From Beroe ovata (lineage: Eukaryota; Ctenophora; Nuda; Beroida; Beroidae): a stretch of 64,000 bases of DNA. The DNA lies in the NCBI GenBank assembly GCA_946803715.1, contig CAMPET010000193.1:54063-118062 (forward strand), in the 5' to 3' direction. Below are positions 33,601 to 45,077 of the stretch, piece after piece. Each line of letters starts with the position of its first letter. Positions within the stretch are counted from its first letter, which is position 1. Under the pieces are notes generated by a model that saw only the letters and a list, made by a program, of their open reading frames with translations, did not search any database and was not told the origin of the DNA. The translations under genes and the position numbers were made by a program.

Positions 33601-35846
33601 ATATACGCGTATCAAGAGGCAGGGGGACTAACACCTGTAGTGGACGAATGTGGTGGTCACTTTGGGCCAGTGGACACGGGTGAAGTGGTGTACCACTACC
33701 ACGCCCGTACCATAGTCCCATACCACTTGGCGTGCCAGGGACCCGCCCTGGGCAGGTGTGCCGAGACACAGAGCGGGACCAACTACTGCCACCCGGGTTG
33801 TGGGTATGAAGTGTGCGTGCAGCCCGGCACCAGTGAAACCGCCCTGAGGAATTACCTTGCCAAGTGGAACAATACATGGTTAGACAGCTACACAGTAAAC
33901 CCCTACCAACACGTGTTCCTTACAGGCCGGGGACAGAGTGTCAAGTTTAGTATCACTCTAGCTACGTGTGTCTTGATGTTATTGTGGTGAAGGGGAGAGA
34001 CTTTCTAACGATTCTTTTTACCAAATTTTGTTGATGTTCGTAATAAATGATTTTGTAAATTCACGGCGACTCTTCATTGCTTCACCCCCCTCCCTGATTC
34101 GTCGTCGATAATTAAAAACGCTCATATCCGGGGAGATGTACCTGAACTGCTCAAGGTTATCCACTACTGTATTGGAGGCGAGGTAATCCTGGTAACAAAT
34201 CCGAGCAAATGATTTCTGTACCAGTTTGCAGAACGGCGAGTGGAATGTCTGAAGAGAGTATCATGTGAGATAAGTCTGCTGGTATGATGTGAGGGGAATG
34301 GGTGCACGGCACAGGATTCATGTGGTGACAGTGGGAAAATAGTCGTTAATCTTACCATGTAGTCGAAATGTGAGATATCCACAGAGTCGTTGTGCCGTTT
34401 GGCGACTTTCTTCTTGTACCCCGCGTATGTGATATCGAGAGCCTTCAGGAAACACTGGATCGAGAGTTTACCGTTGACTCGAGGGTATTCGGAGTTGAGA
34501 TCCGGCTTGTAGAAATCATACACATGGTCCATGAATGTGGATCGTAGCCCTGAAACAGTGCTATCTTCAGTGTTTTTGCAGGATATCAGAGAGACAAACG
34601 CAAACTGGGACCATGCGAGACATGTGAATAGAGAATACGTCTTGGCTAGCCAGCCTAAGTCGATCGACATATCATAGTTAGTATCATTGACAGGGTCTAT
34701 AAATCAACCCTGACCTCTATCAATGCTGAGGACAGCATGAGGCCCGATGAGCATAGCCACTGCCCCAGCTCCCCCTGTGGGCCGCGCTGGTCCACTGGCA
34801 TAGACAGCAATATCAGCTGCCACCACTACAGCATACCGACCTGGGATTGAGTGTCAGATAATACTGCCGTCTGTCACATCACTGTCACACTATTGTCACA
34901 TGAGTGGTGAGTGTGATGGGTGACACCTAACTCCTCAGTAAGGTGTCAATGGAGGTGTCACACTCAGACCGGGGGCGGGGCGTATTCTCCACTCACCATC
35001 CCATGAACTGCTCTCAATCCAGTTGACTGCATTGAACAGAGCTGCAGTACCTCCATAACACGCGTTTATACAGTCGACACCCTCAATGTCTGAGTTACCA
35101 TGTGACACAAACAGCTCCATCAGTACTGTCTTCACCGATTTGGACTTGTCTTGGATTGTCTCGGTACCTACCTGTAACAGGGGTAATATGTCAGTCACTA
35201 TTGTTAACAAGACGGTACTAGCAGTCACTATTGTTAACAAGACGGTACAAGCAGTCACTATTGTTAACAAGAGCGTGTCATCAGTCACTATTGTTAACAA
35301 AACAATGCCAGCAGTCAATAAACTGGGTTATCTGTTGCAAGACAGTGTTACCGACCACTGACACCACAACATACACATGTGCTTGTTCCAGATGAATCCT
35401 CATTTCTAAACCTGGAGATGTCCGATGTCCTTGTAACTGATATTTTGTCGTTCCATCAGTCCGTGCACTGCCGTCAGACTCAGAGAGCAAATATCCTCTG
35501 CATCTGAGCAGAATCCCATTCCTTGCTGACCAAGTCCAATAGTGTACTTGCCTGTGGGGGTAATCATTGTGTTAACACCCGGCAACAACACTCACCGGTG
35601 ACATCACCAACAGGTGGTAACACCAGATACCTGGCAACAACAGCTACCGGTGTTAATAAGACCTGCTGACAACACCCACCGTTGCTAACACTAACATTAC
35701 TAATGTTAAACATTAGCTCGCATAACTCACTTACAACACTTACCGGTGCTTACACCATCATATACTTCGAGCTCATCATGGGAGACGTATGTCTTTGGGA
35801 TGTACACTTGTAGTGCTAGTATTCCAACATTTTCAGGCCATGACAT
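30690..35846 (-). CDS. HMGCS1: Hydroxymethylglutaryl-CoA synthase
   Basis: Condenses acetyl-CoA with acetoacetyl-CoA to HMG-CoA at the head of the mevalonate (sterol/isoprenoid) pathway. Ten in-phase exons: 35744-35846, 35412-35551, 34997-35171, 34715-34840, 34356-34549, 34142-34248, 31723-31893, 31424-31589, 31217-31336 and 30690-30809; 473 residues (human cytosolic form 520). Catalytic residues are visible: Glu in [14 protein letters not shown], the nucleophile Cys in [10 protein letters not shown] and His in [12 protein letters not shown]. Other family blocks are [22 protein letters not shown] and [18 protein letters not shown]. The start [12 protein letters not shown] has no mitochondrial presequence, so a cytosolic enzyme is inferred. 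Intron 6 (31894-34141) is 2.2 kb and contains a YHYH gene on the other strand. ALG6 lies 316 bp upstream on the same strand. Confidence 0.95.
32354..33990 (+). CDS. YHYH-domain secreted protein nested in HMGCS intron
   Basis: At least three exons: about 32354-32691 (5' end uncertain), 32797-32949 and 33146-33990. Exon 1 encodes a hydrophilic Asn/Ser/Thr-rich stretch with 10-residue repeats ([10 protein letters not shown], many N-x-T/S glycosylation sites). Exons 2-3 encode a cysteine-rich YHYH domain: [79 protein letters not shown]. The YHYH signature is in VVYHYHAR. The C-terminus is hydrophobic ([16 protein letters not shown]), which suggests a GPI-anchor signal. Biochemical function of the family is unknown; metal binding through the His residues is conceivable. 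An upstream exon with a signal peptide is expected but not identified. An AATAAA signal lies at 34042-34047. Confidence 0.8.
32440..32600 (+). repeat. Coding 30-bp tandem repeat
   Basis: Four to five copies of a unit containing ACATCACTTCTGGAGGGAAT, encoding SGGNDTNIT in the YHYH protein. Early copies are diverged. Confidence 0.85.
35190..35310. repeat. 30-bp tandem repeat in HMGCS intron
   Basis: Four copies starting CAGTCACTATTGTTAACAAG, ending about 20 bp from the acceptor of HMGCS exon 3. Confidence 0.9.
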
Positions 35847-36161
35847 ATTACTGTTATATGGAGCTAGGGGGGAGGAATCGGGGTGAGAGACATCAGAGTG
35901 ATGCATTGTGATGAGTGATGTATAGGTTACTGGGAGAGACATCAGAATGATGAGGCATGCATAGGTTACTGGGAGGGATGTTTAGGTAAATGAGGCAGTT
36001 GAATGTTGAAAGGAAATGAATAACGAACTATGCACAAATCAACATGATAAATTAAAGATACAATCACAAACACGAAAACTATCATCCTATCAAATCTAAG
36101 ACCCGCCATCTGATTGTCCCGAACCTAATAAATAAATGATCAAATAGGTAAATTAAAACAT

Positions 36162-38103
36162 CTACTGATCAGTAATCTGCAGGTAGTTAAAGTAGCACAA
36201 TAACCCGGCAAAATGAGCAGCTGAGTATAGCGCGTTTAGGGTGGGATAGAGGTAGGGATACCTGGCGGGAGGTGGCAATGCCACTTCTGCCACATGGAGA
36301 ATGCCACACCCTACGACAGATGCCCAGAATAAGGATAGGAGGGCCGGGTGTACTTCCTGCTGTCGGAGAAGGATACGGAGTACGGAGAGGCAGAGTCCAG
36401 AGCATGCCACATACATGATGGTTAGTCCGTCTCTCTGTAGGAGAGGGAACATCGAGAACGTTGCTATGAGAATAAACCAAGCCACGGGAAGTGAAATGCC
36501 GCCGTGTTTGTTGTTGTTATTACAGGAGGATAACAACAGCAAGGCTGTGGTTAGGGGAATGAGAATAGTTTTCTCATGGACGTGGAATGAGAAGAGGAAG
36601 AACCCCAGCGCAGAGTTGGTCAGAGCTAGAATAAAGCGGTGAAATGTGGGTTTTCTGAAGAGTAGGATCTGTGAGGGCAGCACGGCTATCAGAGTGAGAA
36701 ACAGTGCTGCCCGAACTAGGGTAATACGATCGAACAACTCCTTCACTTTGACAATGACAGATAAGCTGCACCAAAACGTCGCTACTTTGTCCTCAAATAG
36801 GCCCCTATTGAACGGGAACATTCTGAACAACACGTGATCTGCCACAGAGAAGAAAGGGAACCAGCAGAGAGCAAATGTCGCTATGACAACCATCCCCACT
36901 CTAACAATCTCACTGATACCCCTCCACGAGCTGTATCGTGGTCCGAGTATGTAGAAGAAGAAAGGGAGGGCGTGGTAAAGGGACATCTGCTTGTAGTTCA
37001 GGGCAAGGGAAAAGAGGGCGCTACTGGTGTAGAGGCGCTGCTGGCGCATCGCCAAAACAGCGAGCAGTGTCAACCCTACAGAGAGGATGAGGGAGTAAAG
37101 TTGATAGTAACAACTGTTAAACAAAACAATACTCAAAACATCACACGGCACACACACTTTCATTAACATACCCAACATAACAACAAACCTAGAGAAATAC
37201 AGTTGTACTGAAAGTGACCGTGATCAATCAACGGTTGGGCAGGTGTGATAGCAACCAGCACGAGAGCAGGGAGATTTGATGAAGGAGTAAGGAGGAAGTA
37301 GAGTGGAAGATGGAGTATCTCAGCGATCACCACACTCCACCTCATAAACACTTTGTGATGGTAACTCTGAAAACAATGTCTGTGTGAGCAGCAACGAAAT
37401 ATTCGCACCAGTTTGCGAAACATTTAGCACAACCGACAGTCTCCTTATTTCACATTTACTGGACACCGGTGTTAAACGATTTTGGACAACTTTTGCCGGT
37501 GTCGAATGTCGATGCAACGATAAGACAACGATATTACGCAACATTAGACAAAAGTGACCAATTTTTTCAAAATTCCTGCTCTAGTTTAGGGACGCGATAC
37601 CCACCTCTTCTCCCCGAGAAGTGTGTAGTTCCACCCAGGTGGAATTGATATGTTGTCCCACCCAGCCCACAGCCTGACTGTGGAATGCTGTGAGGGGTGG
37701 GTAGTCCAGGCCCCAGTAGGAGATGTTGTTGTTTGTAGTGTTCCTGTACCACTCATCTAGGGGCAGGTTCACTGTAACCTCCTACAGAGGGGGAGAGAGC
37801 GGGTTACATCAGCATAGAAGTGACTGATCAACACACGGCTTGAGAGGTCAATTTGAGAACGTCATCAAAGTGTCACAGCTGCGCCACTAGAATTCCACTG
37901 CGCTGCTGGCGCTCCCGTGGCGGCGCTGTTCTGGAGGACCCCCAAGAGGATGGTAACAAGAAGTGGCTTACCTGCCAGTGACGCTGCGCCTCGTAGTCGC
38001 CGTATGTTGGGGAGTCCTGATAACCGCTGTGGGGAGCGAATGAAATGCAAATCCTGATGAAGATGGCCACGAGATACAGCGGGATTGTGAACTCTGATTC
38101 CAT
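36162..38103 (-). CDS. ALG6: Dolichyl-P-Glc:Man9GlcNAc2-PP-Dol glucosyltransferase
   Basis: Multipass ER enzyme that adds the first glucose to the lipid-linked oligosaccharide for N-glycosylation. Four exons: 37972-38103, 37605-37781, 37185-37366 and 36162-37113, giving 480 residues (human 507). Diagnostic GT57 motifs: YGDYEAQRHWQ, ISYWGLDYPPLTAFHS, HTSRGEE, IDHGHFQYNCISLG, ALNYKQMSLYHALPFFF, LFEDKVATFWC and FHVHEKTILIPL. About ten or more hydrophobic segments alternate with these loops. The donor of exon 3 (GTTG) is weak and was chosen for phase and homology. It is collinear with HMGCS (316 bp) and SURF1 (303 bp). Confidence 0.93.
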
Positions 38104-38405
38104 GCTAAATGGGGAACGAGGTGACAGTGTGAAGGAGGAGATGTGGGGCTTGATAACAAGGATATGGACACGATAATGAGAAATGTGGACGAAGGAATAT
38201 CGAGCGGTAAATAAACATTGGCAGAGCGATTTCATTACTCGTTCTTTCAAAGTTGAAACTCTCTCATGATAGTACACTGATGAGAGGGTCGCTGCAGTCC
38301 ATCGTCATCCAACTCTCCGATCATTTTCACAACATCTTATATCACTACACATGGAAGTGGCACTCTGTAGTATGCTGGGTCACGAGGTCACGACATATCC
38401 GAGTG

Positions 38406-39722
38406 TCACTTGAACACTTTGGGCACAGTCTTTGGTTTTCTCTTGTATCTGAAGACATAGAACAGAGACGCGATACCCATACCCCACCAAGTAATGATGT
38501 ATTCCATGTGTTTGTTGTACAGAGATAGTCTTGTCTGACCTGCCAGTGGACCTGTGGAGATGGAAATTATTGTGGGTGGCATAATCACCATGATAATGTA
38601 GAGTACATGATAATGTACTGCTGCTGTAAGTGCATAAGCAATATCTTCTCGTTTCCGAGGGAAATGATGACCTAAGTGCAATCCGTACCGTTTTCCACCG
38701 AGTAGTCGCTTGTGAGCTCCACAGTGATGGGCAGTGAGTCACATATCTCACTCATGACCCCAGTGTCTCGCCATATGTACGTCTGACTGGAGCCTGGTTT
38801 GGGGGCTAGAGCACCCATAACTGCTGGTTCAGCATGTCTGATAAGTCCGACCAGTGTAACTGTACCGTCTATCTGACCTGGGACATACAGTGATCTCAGA
38901 CTGCATGCCCTGACTCCATGACACAATTCACATGGTGTTTTTAAGTAACACTCATCATAAATCATCTCACTGTTCACATGATTCAATCTCTCCAACATAC
39001 CGACGGGTGTGTCAGTTCTGATCTGTACCCAGCCCCTGTCCACCAATACTCTCTCCCCTGACTCCAGTGTCAGTGGGACGATGGTGTGGTATCCCCCTGG
39101 GGCACCCTTGTCACGACTCTCGACCAATTCGTGTCGTGGACCCAGGTAAAACTCGTACGAGTAATCGTATTTCCCTGTGATAGTAACACGTGGATTATGT
39201 TAACTGGAAAGGAAGTGATTCGAAGATCCCGTCTTTGCAAAGTTATCATGAGATGGAACCTACCCTTGATAATTACGGGAGTGTACTCGAGGTATTCTGT
39301 GTCACTTCTAAACGGGACAGGTGCCAAGTTACACCGCGACTCTATCTCGGATATTAGCTTCAGTTTGGCTTTCCTCCGTTCCACCTGCCAGTATCCTGGG
39401 GTGTTGAGGATTATTCTTGTAGCTGCGTGATATACAGAGAACCAGCAATATATATACAGAGAACAAGCACAGAAATAAATCTCCAGATTTCAGAGAGCAG
39501 ATAGAGGTTTTAGCACAAACCAAGAAGAAAGCAGACAACAGGAATGCTCAGCATGGGATGGAGTGTCCAGTCCCTGGCGACAGATGGTCTCTCTAAAGTG
39601 TAGGAGGGATTGCTTGTCTTGTGAGAACTGAGTCTAGTGGACTGTGACACATTGGGGCATCGGATAGGGTGTAGTCGTGCTAGTAGATGTAGTCTGTTTC
39701 TTATACATATCATTGCTATCAC
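38406..39722 (-). CDS. SURF1: Cytochrome c oxidase assembly factor SURF1
   Basis: Inner-membrane mitochondrial protein needed to assemble complex IV. Four exons: 39521-39722, 39264-39422, 38689-39174 and 38406-38551; 330 residues (human 300). The N-terminus is basic, as for a mitochondrial presequence. The first membrane segment is MLSIPVVCFLLATRI, followed by the family motif GYWQVERRKAKLKLISEIESR (human [21 protein letters not shown]; the run continues past the 20 shown in family alignments). Later motifs are YTPVIIKG, VLVDRGWV, GQIDGTVTLVGLIRHAEP, GPLAGQTRLSLYNKHMEYI and the second membrane segment ITWWGMGIASLFYVF. The start may be 39722 or the next ATG at 39713. METTL1 ends 180 bp upstream. 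Confidence 0.93.
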
Positions 39723-39901
39723 TGGTTAAAGAAAGGGGGAGTCAGTGTATGAGTAGAACAGTGGTAATCGTGTTCCCAGGACACCGTGAATAGACAGAGA
39801 GAGACAATCTATAGATGCATAATCATGATACATGGATTCAAAAATCAAAACCCCTCGGGGAAATGTATATGACAACGGGAAGTCACGACTGTGACATCAG
39901 T

Positions 39902-41175
<1,274 letters not shown>

Positions 41176-41281
41176 CTAGAGAGAAGAAGTTTAGAAATTC
41201 TCTTCGCATTTGAATTGGAAGGAAAGTAGCAATGTCTGCTGCGATAAGGTTAAAACTAATAATTTAGAAATTAAAAGGGGC

Positions 41282-44200
41282 TCAAATATTTTTCTTCAAC
41301 TTCTTCTTTTTGATACCTTTCGGTTTAATCGCACCATCGATTGATGCTTCGACTATATCAGCTTTCCTCTTTTTCTTTCTAACCTGCACTACAGGGTCAG
41401 ACGTGTCAGGGACCGAATTAACCTCTGAAGATGGTGGTATGCCCGAGTTCTTAGTTTTGAAGATTTTAGAGTTCTCTTTCTTCGCTTGAAACTGTTTGCT
41501 TCTGTGTTTGATTTTCTCAATCATATTCCCGGAGGTGGCGGCTTCTCCATCCGCCACCTCATGCCTCTCCTCGGACTCTGCCAGGGAAGCGGCTTGTGTG
41601 GCTCGGAGTCTCTGTGTCTCCCGCGTGTCTCGGTACTCGGGGGCGGATGGATCTATCGCGTAGTGGTGGGATTTCTTGATCGCCGAGAACCGCTCGTCAC
41701 CGATGTCTACCTCAAAGTCACCGCCCTTGCCCGACTTCACTATCTTCTTCATGTCGAAGTGTTTCTTCTCATCCTTCTCGCCCTGATATCATTAGGAGAA
41801 TGAAATTTCTAGCGAAACTCCTTTTTCAGTACTGAGCTAGTGATAGTGGACACCACTCCCTTGATGCGTTTCAAACAAACCTCCATAAGAAGCGCCAGTT
41901 CAGTTTCTTCTGTCGTCATATCTTTTTCTCCCCCCTTCTTCCTCTTCTTCTTCTTTTTCTTCTCCTTCGGACGCTCCATTACCTGATCATGATGACGGTG
42001 AATTGTTAATATCACAGACCATTTATATACGGTCAATATTCGTCTATAATAGTTGCTGATGTATTACCGTATCTGTTGCGAAGAAGTCATCTGCCTCATC
42101 AGGCTCATAGAGAGTTGCATTTTCTTGTCGGTTTTCGTTCTTATCTGCCTCCTCTACAACCTGCGCACAGCAGGTATAACTGATCCGTTAGTCGTACAAG
42201 TTGACGCAAAGCAAAGTTCATCTCCACGAGTCAATGAGTCATGAAACCGAAGATTTGATTGCCAACCTGGTTATTATCCTCTAGTCCTGTGGTCCATGTT
42301 ATCTCCATCTCTTGATCCACATCCCCCTCGCCCTCATCTTCCTCAACCCCAGCTAGCAGAGCTTTATACTTCTCCAAACTCCTCCCCTCCCCCTCCCCCT
42401 CCTCTCCCTCGCTCTCTGATGAGGCTATGTACGCTGAGAAATCCACTGTTTCCAGATCTCCAGCGGAAAACTTCTTGGTTGTGAGCTGTAGTCGTGACTG
42501 GTCTGTTTCGTCCCACGTCAGTTTTACAGAACTGTTCTATTAGGACAATGAGTCATATCAGCAAAATTAGGAGAATGAGACGCTCGAATGCAGTTGTTTT
42601 TAGCCAAGCACATATTTGACATCATTAACGAATATGTACTAAAACAATTTATCGCAATGAGAAAGAGGTACATCAGCAGCTATTTATACCTGTAATGCTG
42701 TAGTAATGAAGGATGGGGGTTTGTAAGAAGTCATGTCAGGCATGCACGTGCAGACAGATGTTGGTGGATCATCATCGAATTCCATGTCATTTGGTACAAA
42801 CCTAAGATCTAATACCTGGAATAAAAGGGTGTTGTTACTCGAGACTGATGTGGCTATAGTTGAGATATGTAACAATTGAAATCCCGTATTAAATATTTTA
42901 ACGAGTATAGAGAGCATAACTTACCGAAGAACTAAGTTGATATTCAACTCCATCTAACTCGTTGTACAACGCATTGCCAGTAACAGCTGAGTCACATGTT
43001 ACTATTGCGTAGTAGTATTTCAATCTGTCTATCTGAAGCAGTGAGTGTTAAAACATCGAAAGTAGCGGATTTTTCTCTGCAAGCACTGCACAAAACCGTG
43101 CAGCGATCACATCTCAATATCGCACGCGCGCGAGAAACGTATGTACGTACTGCTGTATAGTACGTGCGCGCGTCATTTAATGCTGGGAAATAAGGATAAA
43201 ATTGGCTTTTGACTCTTGCTTTACAATGCGCCATACAAATATCAAAGATTTTCATGGTACCATATGCAGTATTTTACTGGAATTTCCGCCCATCGTCAAA
43301 CTATTTCAGTCAATGACACCACTTTCCAGCATTCAATGACGTATTAACCACTCTTCGTCACAGCATATCGCTGACACCACTTAAAACATTCGATGACGTA
43401 AACACAACTATTCGTCAAAATATACCGCTGACACCACTACATTACATTCCATGACGTATACACCACATTCCATGACGTATCAACCACTATTCGTCACAAC
43501 ATACCGCTGACACCACTTCAAACATTCCATGACGTATAAACCACTCTTCGTCACAACATATCGCTGACACCACTACATAACATTCCATGACGTAAACACC
43601 ACTATACGTCACAGCACACCGCTGACACCATTTCATAGCATTCCATTACGTATACATCGCAACATATCGCTGACACCACTACATAGTACACAACATTCGA
43701 TGAAGTATGCGTCGCCGAAGTCACTCCGTGTAGGTGCGGGAAAGTTGAAGGCGCAAATTTGGCAATTCGAATCGGAAGTTTCTTCCCAAAGTAATGTTGA
43801 CCCCATACCTGGTATTTGCGCAATGCTTCATTGCTGTACTCTTTATCACCATTACCATCATCTCCAGTCTCGTCAGTCTTCTCTCCAACAGTAGGCCCAC
43901 TCTCTAGCTCCTTGGATAGTTGTTGTTTACCATACTGTGACGGGAAAACCTCTACCTTTTCCAAACTTCCTGTAGTGAGGAGTGTCACGTGACTGATATG
44001 CATCACATTATCATTAGATGATAATATAGATAATGTAGATAATCAAATTGTTCATGCTGATGATACCAATTGTTAAGTATCATAGTATGATACCATGATA
44101 CGCAACATATGTCCTATTTTATACCTGGTGATTCATGAAGAGCACTAGAGCACAGGACGAATATATCCGTAGCATTCATTCTATCCCAGTTGAGATTACA

Positions 44201-44746
44201 GATAGAAACACGGTGTGTCGCATCAGCTATTGTCTCAGTGCATGTGTTAACCGCATCCCACGCATCACCCACTAACGTGTCCTCAGCTTCATCTTCCGTC
44301 GATTCTCCATCAGATGAATCAGACAGCTCTTCACCAACTTCACTATCTTCCTCTTCGACTTCACTTTCCTCCACTTCGACTTCACTTTCTTCCTCTTCAG
44401 AAGATGGCTCAGGGGGAGGAATATCTTGTTTCTCCTTCTTCCTTTTCTTCTTTCCCTCCCCCTTCTCAGGTATTTTCACAGCATCCTCCTTGACCTTCTC
44501 CTCCCCTTCACCTTCTTCTTCAGACGAGAGCTCATAGAACCTCTCCAGCTTCTCCCGCGTGACTTGCTTCTCTTTGCGACCTCGCTGATCGAGAAAGTCC
44601 ACGGAGGCGAACTCTGGTGCAGTAAACATGTGCTTGAATCGGTTGTCGATCTTCACTTTCTTCTTCTCCTTACCGACCTTCTTGAACCTCGGGTCCTTGG
44701 TGAGATGTGCAAACCTCTCATCTTCAACTTTCATAGCTAGCTGCAC
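41282..44746 (-). CDS. ESF1: ESF1 nucleolar pre-rRNA processing protein
   Basis: Nucleolar factor for 18S rRNA maturation. Eight in-phase exons: 44125-44746, 43809-43969, 42925-43032, 42690-42815, 42267-42536, 42068-42160, 41881-41982 and 41282-41782; about 660 residues. N-terminal motif VEDERFAHLTKDPRFKK and VKIDNRFKHMF match the family. Acidic stretches are followed by SICNLNWDRMNATDIFVL, EVFPSQYGK, RLKYYYAIVTCDSAVTG, VLDLRFVPNDMEFDDDP, VKLTWDETDQSR, and C-terminal GDERFSAIKKSHHYAIDPS. The C-terminus is lysine-rich (nucleolar targeting). Start: MQLAM at 44746 or the next Met at 44734 (MKVEDERF), which better fits the family start and follows a possible acceptor. The intron at 43033-43808 holds a tandem array. 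Confidence 0.93.
43125..43178. repeat. Small GC-rich hairpin repeat in ESF1 intron
   Basis: CGCGCGCGAGAAACGTATG and GTACGTGCGCGCGTCA flank an ACGTAC palindrome. It is similar in style to the ends of the dispersed GC-rich repeats at 13.3 and 23.9 kb. Confidence 0.35.
43270..43690. repeat. About 60-bp tandem repeat with TGACGTA motifs
   Basis: About seven diverged units built from CATTCCATGACGTA, ACCACT(A/C)TTCGTCAC and CGCTGACACCACT. It lies in an ESF1 intron. The same family in reverse orientation lies at 25465-25640 before the histone genes. Confidence 0.85.
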
Positions 44747-45077
44747 ACACTGAGTGATGGTAGGAATGAATCACGTGTTCTTGAAATAAATGTGTGATAA
44801 TAATGGAGGAGCAACCTAACCACTGAAGCAAGAAATACTTTCGCAGCTGAGTTCTAGAACTTAAACACAAGAATAAATAGTGATAGACCGACAGTGTGTA
44901 ACGAACTCAAGTGTGCCAGATGGTAAGAAACACGTCAATCATTAGTTATCACGTAAGTAACATCATTAATCCATATTATAGCAGTTAAAACGTATCTGCA
45001 CTCTGCAGACACAGTTATTCATAGTCTCGGTGAGCAAGCTAGTTTCTCCTTCCTGATCAAGGAAATACAATATTAAC

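Noticed and set aside
36301-37166. Several plus-strand frames of 60-115 codons
   Set aside because: Shadows of ALG6 exon 4 on the opposite strand; no family similarity.
44190-44740. Plus-strand Ser/Leu-rich frames of 104-115 codons
   Set aside because: Antisense of the acidic Glu/Ser-rich first exon of ESF1.
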